A stretch of 64,000 nucleotides of DNA from Streptomyces sp. NBC_01262 (lineage in GTDB: Bacteria > Actinomycetota > Actinomycetes > Streptomycetales > Streptomycetaceae), in the NCBI RefSeq assembly GCF_036226365.1, contig NZ_CP108462.1:7980001-8044000 (forward strand), read 5' to 3'. The notes beneath the pieces were generated by a model. The model had not been told where the DNA came from. It did not search any database and was given only the letters and a program-made list of their open reading frames with translations. A program made the position numbers and the translations under genes. Shown one piece after another: positions 53,819-62,201 of this stretch (position 1 is its first letter; each line of letters starts with the position of its first letter).

Positions 53819-54496
53819 ATGGCGTCCACCCCGGCAGGTAGCAGGCCCCCGCTGCGACGGGATGCCGAGGCCAATCGGCGCCGTGTCCTCGTCGCCGCCC
53901 GTGAGGTGTTCCGGGAGCGGGGCGTGGAGGCGAGCCTCGCCGACATCGCCGCGCACGCCGGGCTCGGGCTGGGCACGGTCTACCGGCGCTTCGCCAACAA
54001 GGAACAGCTCGTGGACGCGCTCTTCGACGACATGGTCGACGAGCTCGCCGCGCTGGCCCAGGAGGCCCTGGCCGACCCCGACGCCTGGCACGGACTGGTG
54101 ACCAGCCTGGAGAAGGCGAGCGAGGTCCAGGCCTTCGACCGGGGACTGCGCGAGGTGATGTTCGGGACGGCCGCCGGTCCCGAGCGGCAGGCCCAGGTGC
54201 TGGCGCGGATCGCCCCGGCGATGGACGAGCTGCTGGACCGGGCGAAGGCGCAGGGCGCGTTGCGCCCGGACGCCGTCGCGGTGGACATTCCCATGATCCA
54301 GCTGATGGTCGCCTCGATCACCGACCGCACCGGGCGGCCCGATCTGTGGCGCCGGTATCTGCGGCTGCTGCTGGACGGCCTGCAGGCGCGGCCCGGTGTC
54401 ACGGACCTGCCCGGGATCGCCATCGAGGGCACCGAGTTCATGGACGCCGTCGACGAGGCGGCCGACCGCGAGGCCCACGAGCGCCGCTCCCGCTAG
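53819..54496 (+). CDS. TetR-family transcriptional regulator
   Basis: A 225-residue regulator. The N-terminal helix-turn-helix is clear: RRVLVAAREVFRERGVEASLADIAAHAGLGLGTVYRRFANKEQLVDALF, abridged. The C-terminal part is the variable ligand domain. It lies just behind the esterase-MFS operon and probably represses it by binding the paired sites at 51079-51142. ATG 53819 follows GATCGAG. Confidence 0.88.
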   Translation: MASTPAGSRPPLRRDAEANRRRVLVAAREVFRERGVEASLADIAAHAGLGLGTVYRRFANKEQLVDALFDDMVDELAALAQEALADPDAWHGLVTSLEKASEVQAFDRGLREVMFGTAAGPERQAQVLARIAPAMDELLDRAKAQGALRPDAVAVDIPMIQLMVASITDRTGRPDLWRRYLRLLLDGLQARPGVTDLPGIAIEGTEFMDAVDEAADREAHERRSR

Positions 54497-54548
54497 GCCC
54501 TGTCAGGGCCCAGGCGGAAAACGGCCGGAAAGCCGCGTGTACGCAAAA

Positions 54549-54565
54549 TCGAACGTGGGTACGAT
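54549..54565 (+). promoter_or_regulatory. SOS-box-like site overlapping a -10 box
   Basis: TCGAACGTGGGTACGA (54549-54564) matches the actinobacterial LexA consensus CGAAC-N4-GTTCG except for one base. Its right part contains TACGAT (54560-54565), a -10 box 6 nt before the GTG start of the prim-pol gene. A repressor there would block transcription directly. Confidence 0.45.
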
Positions 54566-54571
54566 ACGGTC

Positions 54572-55477
54572 GTGGTCCATCCTGACTACACCTACGCGCT
54601 GCAACACGCGCTGGCGGCCGCCACGCAGGGACTGGCGGTCTTCCCGCTGGCGCGCTCCAAGCTGCCCGCCATCCGCTCCCCGCACCGGGACGACCCCAAC
54701 CCGGCGCCCGGGGTGTGCCACGGCGAGTGCGGACGCCTCGGGCACGGGGTCTACGACGCCTCCGCCGACCCGGCGCGGGTGCGCGAGCTGTTCGCCGCGG
54801 CGCCCTGGGCCCGGGGGTACGGGGTGGCGTGCGGACGGCCGCCGCATCATCTGATCGGCCTGGACCTGGACCGCAAGGGCGACGCCGACGGGCTGCGGGA
54901 CCTCACCGTCCTCGCCGCCGCCCATGACTTCACGGTGCCGCTCACCCGTACCGTCCTCACCCCCAGCGGCGGCCGTCACCTCTGGCTGAGCGGCCCGGCC
55001 GACCTCGTGGTGTCCAACTCGGTGCGGCGCATCGCCCCCGGCATAGACGTACGCGGCTCCGGCGGATATCTGGTCGGCCCCGGCTCGCGCACCCGTGCCG
55101 GGCGCTACCGGCTGGCCCCCGGCACCGCCTATCTGCCGCCCGCGCCGGCCCCGGACGGGCTGCTTCGCCTGCTGGCCCCGCCGCCCGCGCCGGCCCCACC
55201 GCCGCCGGTCCGGACCGCTCCGGTGCGGGCGTCCGGGTCGGTGTCCCCGCTGGTGAACTTCGTCCTCGGCTCGGTCCAGGGGGAGCGCAACGAACGCCTC
55301 TACTGGGCGGCCTGCCGCGCCTACCAGACCGGCCGCGGCGAGGACGCCGCCGAGGCCCTTGTGGCCGCCGCAGTCCGCATCGGGCTGCCGGAACGGGAGG
55401 CCAGGGCGACGGTGGGCTCGGCCGCGCGGCGGTTCCGGGGGATGTCGATTGGCGCCCGAATATCTGACGGAGGGTGA
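54572..55477 (+). CDS. Bifunctional primase-polymerase (prim-pol) domain protein
   Basis: A 301-residue protein with an N-terminal prim-pol (AEP) domain: AATQGLAVFPLARSKLPAI, a Cys/His patch (GVCHGECGRLGHG), the metal-binding LIGLDLDRKGD (catalytic Asp pair), TPSGGRHLWL (catalytic His) and GIDVRGSGGYLVGPGS. A Pro-rich linker and a helical C-terminus (ERNERLYWAACRAYQTGRG) follow. This domain is usual in plasmid and phage replication and in actinobacterial gap repair. No helicase part is present. Probably leaderless at GTG 54572. Confidence 0.82.
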   Translation: MVHPDYTYALQHALAAATQGLAVFPLARSKLPAIRSPHRDDPNPAPGVCHGECGRLGHGVYDASADPARVRELFAAAPWARGYGVACGRPPHHLIGLDLDRKGDADGLRDLTVLAAAHDFTVPLTRTVLTPSGGRHLWLSGPADLVVSNSVRRIAPGIDVRGSGGYLVGPGSRTRAGRYRLAPGTAYLPPAPAPDGLLRLLAPPPAPAPPPPVRTAPVRASGSVSPLVNFVLGSVQGERNERLYWAACRAYQTGRGEDAAEALVAAAVRIGLPEREARATVGSAARRFRGMSIGARISDGG

Positions 55478-55683
55478 GCCGGTGACCACCTCCGGGCGCT
55501 TCACAGGAATTGCTCCGGGCGGGCATTCAGCAGGCCGGTAAAGAGGGCGTATGAGAATTGTTCAGACTCTGGGAAACCCGCCCCGAACGAGTGAACGGGC
55601 TAGGCCAAACGCCATCCTGGATTCTGTGACACAAGTGTGACGATCACCCAGGAGTGCGGCTTCCGTCACATCAGTTATGAGCC

Positions 55684-55689
55684 TACGGT
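55684..55689 (+). promoter_or_regulatory. -10 box TACGGT of a leaderless transcript
   Basis: TACGGT ends 6 nt before ATG 55696; no ribosome site. In the gap upstream (55478-55683) TGTGAC occurs twice (TGTGACACAAGTGTGAC at about 55625-55641), followed by CGTCACA, a possible binding site; no gene seen there. Confidence 0.45.
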
Positions 55690-55695
55690 GGCCGT

Positions 55696-55911
55696 ATGGC
55701 AGCTATTTCGAACCCCGGACAGCAACCACAGGACAAGCCGGAGACCTATGTGGGCCTGGCCGAGGAGGAGGCGAAGGAGCGCGCCAGGGGGAAGGGCTGG
55801 ACCACGGTCCGAGCCCTTCCACCAGGCGCGATCGTCACCATGGAGTACCGCTCGGGGAGGCTCAATTTCACGGTTACGGACGGTACGGTAACCCGCTGCT
55901 GGTCCGGCTGA
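55696..55911 (+). CDS. I78-family peptidase inhibitor-like protein
   Basis: A 71-residue protein with the I78/potato-inhibitor-I pattern: YVGLAEEEAKERARGKGWTTVR (abridged), then AIVTMEYRSGRLNFTV and TDGTVTRCW. Family members inhibit serine proteases with an exposed loop. No signal peptide is seen, so it stays inside unless exported otherwise. Unique Cys near the end. It is flanked by the prim-pol gene and the convergent PAP2 gene. Confidence 0.72.
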   Translation: MAAISNPGQQPQDKPETYVGLAEEEAKERARGKGWTTVRALPPGAIVTMEYRSGRLNFTVTDGTVTRCWSG

Positions 55912-55938
55912 GAGCGAGCGCCGGGAGCGGGCCGCGCG

Positions 55939-56982
55939 TCAGTTCGTGGCGCCCCGGCCGCGTACCGGCTGCCCCAGCGGCGCGGGCCGGGAGGGGCGGT
56001 CGGCGGGCGGGCGGCGGCTGCCGACCGGGGTCACCGGGGTGCGCTCGTGACGCGCGGTGTGCGGCCGGGCCGGGTGGTGCGGTATTCCCGTCGTGCTGCC
56101 GGTCCCGCTGACGGTGGTGCCGGACCGGGCGCCGGCGCTCGCGCTGACCGGCACCGGCTCCAAGGCGGGCTGCGCCTCGGCCCCGTCGGCCCGGGTCGCG
56201 AGCGACCCGGAAAGCGCCGGATAGGCCGGGGAGTGGCCCGTAGTGGTCGCCGGGCGGTGCCGCCAGCGCAGCCAGGCGGACTGCGCGTAGGCCTCGGCCA
56301 TGGCGATGGCGGGCTCGAACCAGGGCAGAGCCAGCAGGATCAGCAGCCCCGCGGCCCAGCCCAGCAGAACGTCGCTGACCCAGTGCGTGCCGAGGTAGAT
56401 GGTGGTGAAGCCGACGCCCAGCGCGAGCAGTGCGGCGCCCACCGACATGACGCGGCGGATCACCGGACCGGAGGCCAGATAAGCCAGAACACCCCAGGTC
56501 ACAACGGCGTTCGCGGTGTGACCGGAGGGAAATATATCGCCGCCGGCGAAGAGCTCAGGCGAGCCCACGGTGGTCGCGTAGTGCGGTCCGAGCCGGCCGA
56601 GGCCCACCTTCACCGCGCCCACGGTGAGGTTCAGCAGCAGCAGTGAGGCGCCCAGTACCAGGAGCGGGCGCGGGGTCTGCTGCCGGTAGGAGCGCCAGAT
56701 CAGCCAGGCCGCGACCATCACGGCGGTCGGCCCGCGCTGGCCCAGCACCACGAAGTAGTCCAGGAAGGCATGGATCTGCGGCCACTGCTTGTACGGCCGG
56801 AACATCATGACCTGCCAGTCCAGGGTGACCAGCTTGGAAGAGGTCAGGACGGCCACGACGATCACCACGTACGACACGACGGTCGTACCGAACAACCAGG
56901 CACGCGTTCGGCTCATCCGCAGCGGAACGCGTGCGCTCGGCCGTCGCTCCTCTGCCTCTTCGAGCTTCTCTTCGGTGCGCAC
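55939..56982 (-). CDS. PAP2-family membrane phosphatase
   Basis: A 347-residue protein with six membrane helices and a long Ala/Pro/Arg-rich cytoplasmic tail (about 235-347). The phosphatase motifs are present in part: KVGLGRLGP (K-x6-RP, with Gly in place of the Arg), FPSGHTAN (catalytic His) and YLGTHWVSDVLLG (His-Asp). Expected substrates are polyprenyl or lipid phosphates. GTG 56982 fits a leaderless message: TAACGT (56990-56995, minus strand) ends 7 nt upstream. Confidence 0.85.
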   Translation of the reverse strand: MRTEEKLEEAEERRPSARVPLRMSRTRAWLFGTTVVSYVVIVVAVLTSSKLVTLDWQVMMFRPYKQWPQIHAFLDYFVVLGQRGPTAVMVAAWLIWRSYRQQTPRPLLVLGASLLLLNLTVGAVKVGLGRLGPHYATTVGSPELFAGGDIFPSGHTANAVVTWGVLAYLASGPVIRRVMSVGAALLALGVGFTTIYLGTHWVSDVLLGWAAGLLILLALPWFEPAIAMAEAYAQSAWLRWRHRPATTTGHSPAYPALSGSLATRADGAEAQPALEPVPVSASAGARSGTTVSGTGSTTGIPHHPARPHTARHERTPVTPVGSRRPPADRPSRPAPLGQPVRGRGATN

Positions 56983-57214
56983 TCAATCGACGTTACAGCG
57001 TGTAGTGGCGAAGTCTCGTCGATCCAGGCGCTTTGTAATGACGATGTGATGTGGGCTGTGTCTCGAACCGGATGTGATGGCCCGGATTCGACGCAATGCA
57101 CAAACGCACACACCCGCTTTTTTGTTCAGGAGAACTCGGCCTGAGGAGAGATCTTTATTTTTTATTGACGTTTCCGTTTATCGGATATTTGCCCGGGTGT
57201 TCCATGGGGTTCGC
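56983..57214. other. AT-rich intergenic region
   Basis: Between the start of the PAP2 gene and the end of the mannosyltransferase gene, both on the minus strand. It holds the PAP2 -10 box (TAACGT on the minus strand) and the most AT-rich stretch of the window (57148-57195, with runs of T). TTGACG at about 57167 could be a -35 box on the plus strand, but no plus-strand gene follows. No gene seen. Confidence 0.5.
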
Positions 57215-58453
57215 TTACGGTGGCCCCGAGCCGTGCAGCCAGAACGCCCCGTAGGCCGCCGAGGCCAGCGCCACCGGGCCCAGCAGCATGACGGCCCGGG
57301 CCGGACGCCACCTGGCCAGCGCCACCGCCGCCGGCAGCAGCAGGGTGAACGCGGGCATCAGCAGCCGGGGCTTGGAGCCGAAGTAACCCGAGCCGGTCAG
57401 CGCGAGCAGCGCCACCACGCCGCCGTACACCAGCAGCGGCAGCGGCTGGCCCTGGCGTACGCAGCGCGCGTACAGCCAGCCGAGCAGGGCGAGCGCCGCG
57501 CACAGCCCCACGCCGGCCAGGAACACCGGGCCGGTCAGGTTCTTCCAGATGAAGCCCGCGAAGGCGACACCGCCGTCGAAGCCGTTGCCCCACTGGGCCT
57601 GGACGTCCAGGTAACCGGTGGGGCTGCCGGTGCGCACCCCGACCCAGACCACGTATCCGAGCCAGCCCAGCGGTGAGACCAGCACCGCGAACAGGGTGCG
57701 GCGGTCCCGGCGCTCCGCGAACACCGCACCCGCCCAGACCGCCGCCACGACCGCCAGGCCCACCGGCCGGGTCAGCCCGGCGAGCACGGCCAGCGAGCCC
57801 GCCCACACCCAGCGCCCGGTGAGCACGGCGTACAGGCTCCAGGCGGCCAGCGCCGTGAAGAGCGACTCGGTGTACGCCATCGACTGGACGATCCCGACCG
57901 GCAGCGCCGCCCACAGCACGGCCAGCAGGACCCCGGCCCGGCGGCCCCCCAGCAGCGCCCCGATCGCGTACAGGCCCCAGGCGGCCAACAGCGAGGCGGC
58001 CGAACTCACCAGCAGCCCGGCGTCCTCGGGGGCCAGCGGGGTCAGCGCCGCGCCGGCCCGCTCCAGCCACGGCAGCAGCGGGAAGAACGCCAGATCGGGG
58101 TGGACCCGGCCGTCGGCCAGGTGGACGGTGTGGCCGTAACCGCCCTCGGCCACGCGGGTGTACCAGAGGGAGTCCCAGCGCAGGGCGAGCAGCTTGTGCG
58201 GGCTCCGGCCCGCCGCGGCGCCCCACACCGCCAGGACCAGCAGCCCGAGCGCCCGCACGCCCGCGTAGGCGAGCAGGGCGGACGCCGCCCTGCGCAGGGC
58301 GGCCAGGACCCGGGCGGTGGCTGCCGCCCGTGGCGGGGCGGGGGCCGGGAGGCCGGCGGCGAGTGCGGTCACCGGCACGATTATCCGCGACGGCGGCGGA
58401 AGCCAGGCGCGCGGCGGCGCAGTGACCGGAGCCACATCCACAGAACGTGACAT
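57215..58453 (-). CDS. Membrane mannosyltransferase, PIG-V/GT-C like
   Basis: A 412-residue polytopic protein with about ten membrane helices. The luminal-type motif LRWDSLWYTRVAEGGYGH after helix 1 has the catalytic Asp of GT-C enzymes; AYTESLFTALAAWSLYA follows as in PIG-V mannosyltransferases. It probably takes polyprenyl-phosphate mannose to glycosylate lipids or proteins outside. ATG 58453. The divergent MFS gene begins 132 bp away. Confidence 0.82.
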   Translation of the reverse strand: MSRSVDVAPVTAPPRAWLPPPSRIIVPVTALAAGLPAPAPPRAAATARVLAALRRAASALLAYAGVRALGLLVLAVWGAAAGRSPHKLLALRWDSLWYTRVAEGGYGHTVHLADGRVHPDLAFFPLLPWLERAGAALTPLAPEDAGLLVSSAASLLAAWGLYAIGALLGGRRAGVLLAVLWAALPVGIVQSMAYTESLFTALAAWSLYAVLTGRWVWAGSLAVLAGLTRPVGLAVVAAVWAGAVFAERRDRRTLFAVLVSPLGWLGYVVWVGVRTGSPTGYLDVQAQWGNGFDGGVAFAGFIWKNLTGPVFLAGVGLCAALALLGWLYARCVRQGQPLPLLVYGGVVALLALTGSGYFGSKPRLLMPAFTLLLPAAVALARWRPARAVMLLGPVALASAAYGAFWLHGSGPP

Positions 58454-58585
58454 GTGCCACCCACCAGCACAGAAGCTTCGCGTACGCTGTCGTCTTCACT
58501 CGCCTTTCGATGCCGGGCGCCAACGGGACCGTCCCCCTCTCGCCCAGTCCGGCAGCACCGCGAGCGACCGCTGGGAGGTACCTAC

Positions 58586-60247
58586 ATGACAGGGACGACC
58601 TCGGCCGGCAGCGTGAAGCCGGCGGACGTCCCACGGCACACACGGCCCGCCAACCGCTGGACCGTGCTCGTCGTCCTCTGCACCAGCCTGCTGCTCGTCG
58701 CGCTCGACGCCACCGTCCTGCACGTAGCGGTTCCGGCCCTCACCGAGGACTTGCGCCCCGGCGCGATAGAGCTGCTGTGGATCGTCGACGCCTACCCGCT
58801 CGTCGCGGCGTCCCTGCTGATCCTCTTCGGCACCCTCGGCGACCGCGTCGGCCGCCGCCGGGTCCTGCTGCTGGGCTATGTGCTCTTCGCAGCCGCCTCC
58901 GCGATCGCCGCCTTCGCGCCCAACGCCCACATCCTCATCGGGGCCCGCGCGCTGCAGGGCGTCGGCGGCGCGATGATCATGCCGGCCACGCTGTCGATCC
59001 TGCGCCAGGTCTTCCCCGACCGCCGTGAGCGTGCCGTCGCGATCGGCGTGTGGAGCGCGGTCGCCGCCGTCGGCGCCGCCATCGGCCCGGTGCTCGGCGG
59101 CTTCCTCGTCGAGCACCTGTGGTGGGGCTCGGTCTTCCTCATCAACCTCCCCGCGCTGGCCGTGCTCCTCCCGCTGAGCCGCTGGCTGCTGCCCGAGTCC
59201 AAGGGCGAGCGCAACGGCCCCTGGGACGTGCTCGGGGCGCTCATGGCTGCGGTCGGGGTCCTGGGCGCCGTCCTCGGCGTCAAGCGGCTGGGCGGCGGGG
59301 CCGGGCTGCTGGACATCGGCGCGATCGCACCGCTCCTGGCGGGCGTGGCGCTGCTGGTCCTGTTCGTACGGCGGCAGCGCAGGCGCGAGTACCCGCTGAT
59401 CGACATCGGGATGTTCTCCCGGCCCGCCTTCTCCACCTCCGTGGGCTGCATCGTCCTGGCGATGCTCGCGCTCGTCGGCCTGGAGCTCATCGCGGTCCAG
59501 TACCTGCAACTGGTCCTCGGCCTCAGCCCCGTGGAGACCGGACTGCGGCTCCTCCCGCTCACCTTCGCCGCGATGGCCGCCGGCCTCTTCGGCTCCCGCC
59601 TCCTGCACCGCTTCGGGCCACGCAGGATGGTCAGCTCCGGTTTCCTCCTCACCGCCGCCGCCGTCCTCGGCCTGACCCTCATGGGCCAGCACGACCGGCC
59701 CTGCCTGCTCACCGTGGGCTTCGTGATGCTCGGCTTCGGCCTGGAGACCACGATCTTCGGCGCCTACGAGTCCATGCTCAGCGAGGCCCCCGCCGCCCAG
59801 GCGGGCGGCGCCGCAGCCATCGGCGAGACCTCGTACCAGCTCGGCGCCGGCATAGGGATCGCCCTGCTCGGCAGCGTCATGAACGCCGCGTACGGGCCGG
59901 GGGTGGCCCGGGTCCCCGGCGTCCCCTCCGCCGCCGCGGCCGACGCCGGCAAGTCGCTCGGCGAGGCCTACGAGGTCTCCGGCCAGCTCGGCGGCTCCGC
60001 GGGCGCCGCCCTGCGCCACGCCGCCCGGCACGCCTTCGTGCACGGCCTGCACGTCACCCTGATCGTCAGCGCCGGGCTGCTGCTGCTCGGCGCGCTGGCC
60101 GCGCTGCGGCTGCCGCGCGTCATGGAGTGCGGCGCACAGGCCGCTGCCGCTGCCGCGCCCGCCGTCCCGGTCTCCGCCTCCGCTGTCCCGGTGGACCTGC
60201 CGGCACAGGTGGCAGTGGGTCTTTACGCCGAGAAGGTGCGCACGTAG
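58586..60247 (+). CDS. DHA2-type MFS multidrug efflux transporter
   Basis: A 553-residue, 14-helix drug:proton antiporter. Helix 1 motif VALDATVLHVAVPALTEDL, motif A GTLGDRVGRRRVLLLG, motif C-like AVGAAIGPVLGGFL are all in place, as in SmvA/EmrB/LfrA pumps. ATG 58586 follows GGGAGG by 7 nt. The C-terminal about 35 residues are Ala/Val-rich. Next is the acyl-CoA dehydrogenase, 9 nt away. Confidence 0.9.
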   Translation: MTGTTSAGSVKPADVPRHTRPANRWTVLVVLCTSLLLVALDATVLHVAVPALTEDLRPGAIELLWIVDAYPLVAASLLILFGTLGDRVGRRRVLLLGYVLFAAASAIAAFAPNAHILIGARALQGVGGAMIMPATLSILRQVFPDRRERAVAIGVWSAVAAVGAAIGPVLGGFLVEHLWWGSVFLINLPALAVLLPLSRWLLPESKGERNGPWDVLGALMAAVGVLGAVLGVKRLGGGAGLLDIGAIAPLLAGVALLVLFVRRQRRREYPLIDIGMFSRPAFSTSVGCIVLAMLALVGLELIAVQYLQLVLGLSPVETGLRLLPLTFAAMAAGLFGSRLLHRFGPRRMVSSGFLLTAAAVLGLTLMGQHDRPCLLTVGFVMLGFGLETTIFGAYESMLSEAPAAQAGGAAAIGETSYQLGAGIGIALLGSVMNAAYGPGVARVPGVPSAAAADAGKSLGEAYEVSGQLGGSAGAALRHAARHAFVHGLHVTLIVSAGLLLLGALAALRLPRVMECGAQAAAAAAPAVPVSASAVPVDLPAQVAVGLYAEKVRT

Positions 60248-60250
60248 CTT
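60245..60250 (+). promoter_or_regulatory. -10-like TAGCTT before the acyl-CoA dehydrogenase
   Basis: TAGCTT overlaps the MFS stop and ends 6 nt before ATG 60257, which lacks a ribosome site. Confidence 0.3.
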
Positions 60251-60256
60251 CTGGCC

Positions 60257-61474
60257 ATGGCCACGACCGCTTTTGATCCACAGGACCCGCTCGGCATCGA
60301 CGACCTCCTCGGCGAGGATGATCTGGCGGTCCGCGCCACCGTCCGCCGCTGGGCCGCCGACCGCGTCCTGCCGTATGTCGCCGACTGGTACGAGCGCGGC
60401 GAACTCCCCGGCATCCGCGAACTCGCCCGCGAACTGGGCTCACTCGGCGCGCTCGGCATGTCCCTGACCGGCTACGGCTGCGCCGGCGCGAGCGCCGTGC
60501 AGTACGGCCTCGCCTGCCTGGAGCTGGAGGCCGCCGACTCCGGCATCCGCTCGCTCGTCTCCGTCCAGGGCTCGCTGGCCATGTACGCCATCCACCGCTT
60601 CGGCTCCGAGGAACACAAGCAGACCTGGCTCCCGCGCATGGCCTCCGGCGAGGTCATCGGCTGCTTCGGCCTCACCGAGCCCGACCACGGCTCCGATCCG
60701 GCCGGCATGCGCACGTACGCCAAGCGAGCGAAGCGAAATGGGGGTACCCCCAGGCGAAGCTCTGGGGGAGGCTCGGACTGGGTGCTCAGCGGACGCAAGA
60801 TGTGGATCACCAACGGGTCGGTGGCCGGGGTCGCCGTCGTCTGGGCCCGCACCGACGACGGCATCCGCGGCTTTGTCGTCCCGACGGATGCCGATGGGTT
60901 CTCCGCGCCCGAGATCAAGCACAAGTGGTCGCTGCGGGCCTCGGTGACGAGCGAGCTGGTGCTCGACGAGGTACGGCTGCCCGCCGACGCCGCGCTTCCC
61001 GAGGTGGTCGGGCTGAAGGGGCCGCTGAGCTGCCTGAGCCACGCCCGGTACGGGATCGTCTGGGGCGCGATGGGCGCCGCGCGCAGCTGCTTCGAAGCGG
61101 CGCTGGAGTACTCCAAGACCAGGGAGCAGTTCGGGCGGCCCATCGGCGGCTTCCAGCTGACGCAGGCGAAGCTCGCCGACATGGCGGTCGAACTGCACAA
61201 GGGCGTGCTGCTGGCCCACCACTTGGGGCGGCGCATGGACGCGGGGCGGCTGCGGCCCGAGCAGGTCAGCTTCGGCAAGCTCAACAACGTGCGCGAGGCG
61301 ATGGAGATCTGCCGGATGTCGCGGACGATCCTGGGGGCGAACGGGATTTCGCTGGAGTACCCGGTGATGCGGCACGCGACGAACCTTGAGTCGGTGCTCA
61401 CGTACGAGGGCACCACGGAGATGCACCAGCTGGTGCTGGGCAAGGCTCTGACGGGCCTCGACGCGTTCCGCTGA
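60257..61474 (+). CDS. Acyl-CoA dehydrogenase (glutaryl-CoA dehydrogenase-like) with inserted palindrome
   Basis: A 405-residue FAD enzyme. N-domain: GYGCAGASAVQYGLACLELEAADSGIRS (abridged), VIGCFGLTEPDHGSDPAGMRT, then the middle beta domain (WVLSGRKMWITNGSVA) and C-domain (ARYGIVWGAMGAARSCFEAALEYSKTREQFG, abridged; YEGTTEMHQLVLGK with the catalytic Glu). Compared with relatives, about 16 residues (RAKRNGGTPRRSSGGG) are inserted near residues 157-173, in frame, from a palindromic repeat. The loop position makes continued activity likely. Confidence 0.9.
   Translation: MATTAFDPQDPLGIDDLLGEDDLAVRATVRRWAADRVLPYVADWYERGELPGIRELARELGSLGALGMSLTGYGCAGASAVQYGLACLELEAADSGIRSLVSVQGSLAMYAIHRFGSEEHKQTWLPRMASGEVIGCFGLTEPDHGSDPAGMRTYAKRAKRNGGTPRRSSGGGSDWVLSGRKMWITNGSVAGVAVVWARTDDGIRGFVVPTDADGFSAPEIKHKWSLRASVTSELVLDEVRLPADAALPEVVGLKGPLSCLSHARYGIVWGAMGAARSCFEAALEYSKTREQFGRPIGGFQLTQAKLADMAVELHKGVLLAHHLGRRMDAGRLRPEQVSFGKLNNVREAMEICRMSRTILGANGISLEYPVMRHATNLESVLTYEGTTEMHQLVLGKALTGLDAFR
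60722..60775 (+). repeat. Palindromic repeat inserted in a coding region
   Basis: AGCGAGCGAAGCGAAATGGG followed by GGGTACCCCC and a hairpin. The palindrome TGGGGGTACCCCCA is at 60739-60752; the hairpin CCCCCAG-GCGAAGCT-CTGGGGG at 60747-60768 (loop by position). I remember similar elements between genes in many Streptomyces genomes. Here it sits within the acyl-CoA dehydrogenase gene without breaking the frame. Confidence 0.75.
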
Positions 61475-61528
61475 CGCGCGGACCGGCCGACCCTCCGGCA
61501 AGGACGTGGCGGCGCCCCTGCCGAAGGC

Positions 61529-61972
61529 TCAGCTCTGGTTGAAGAAGCCGTCGCCGCCGTGCTTGGGGTCGGCGTTGACGACGGCGTAGTCGGCCGGGGT
61601 CAGCAGGAAGACCCGGGTGGCGACGCGCTCGATGGAACCGCGCAGGCCGAAGGTGAGGCCGGCGGCGAAGTCGACGACGCGCTTGGCGTCGTTCGGCTCC
61701 ATGGCCGTGAGGTTGACGATGACGGGCACGCCGTCACGGAAGAGCTCGCCGATGCCCCGGGCGTCCCGGAATCCGTCCGGGGTGACCGTGGCGATGCGCC
61801 GCCCCTGGTCGGTGGCCGATTCCGCGGCCACGCGGATCCGGGGGTCGGTGACCCAGGACTCGCTCGGCCCGGCGCCCTCGCCGTAGTCGGCGTAGTCCTC
61901 GTCGTAGTAGTTCTCGCCGCCGTTGTCGTCGACGAGGCCCAGCCAGGCAGTCGCCTTTCGAACCGAACCCAT
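61529..61972 (-). CDS. SepF-like cell division protein (SflA type)
   Basis: A 147-residue protein. The head MGSVRKATAWLGLVDD is amphipathic; residues 15-45 are acidic and Tyr-rich (NYYDEDYADYGEG). The SepF domain follows (GRRIATVTPDGFRDARGIGELFRDGVPVIVNL, abridged; KRVVDFAAGLTFGLRGSIERVATRVFLLTP, abridged). Streptomyces have several SepF paralogues; this one, outside the dcw cluster, is like SflA, which helps restrict FtsZ placement. GGAGG precedes ATG 61972. No neighbour is a division gene. Confidence 0.88.
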   Translation of the reverse strand: MGSVRKATAWLGLVDDNGGENYYDEDYADYGEGAGPSESWVTDPRIRVAAESATDQGRRIATVTPDGFRDARGIGELFRDGVPVIVNLTAMEPNDAKRVVDFAAGLTFGLRGSIERVATRVFLLTPADYAVVNADPKHGGDGFFNQS

Positions 61973-62071
61973 GGACGCCTCCTCTCACCCGCGGTCTGTG
62001 CTGTCCGCAACACTATGTTCGTTCATGATGCGGATGATGCGCCAAGGGGATAGCCCTTGAGGAGGTGCTTC

Positions 62072-62170
62072 GTGACAGACCTGGTGCAGAAAATAGTGCT
62101 GGAGGGTCAGTCACCGCTAGGGACAGAGGTGCTGACGGGCCGACAAATACGTTTCCCCCCGGGAGAGTGA
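62072..62170 (+). CDS. Possible 32-residue small protein
   Basis: GTG 62072 is preceded by GGAGG (62061-62065, 6 nt spacing). The frame gives MTDLVQKIVLEGQSPLGTEV, then LTGRQIRFPPGE and a stop (TGA 62168-62170). A further GTG (62167) opens VTYIGRTVVPQYYKR overlapping that stop, but it runs into the convergent HAD gene. Divergent from sepF. Not in any family I know; the good ribosome site is the main evidence. Confidence 0.3.
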   Translation: MTDLVQKIVLEGQSPLGTEVLTGRQIRFPPGE

Positions 62171-62201
62171 CGTACATCGGCCGGACGGTCGTACCCCAGT
62201 A

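Noticed and set aside
57148..57195. AT-rich tract as an origin or attachment site
   Set aside because: No repeats, DnaA boxes or integrase nearby; more simply a promoter or terminator region.
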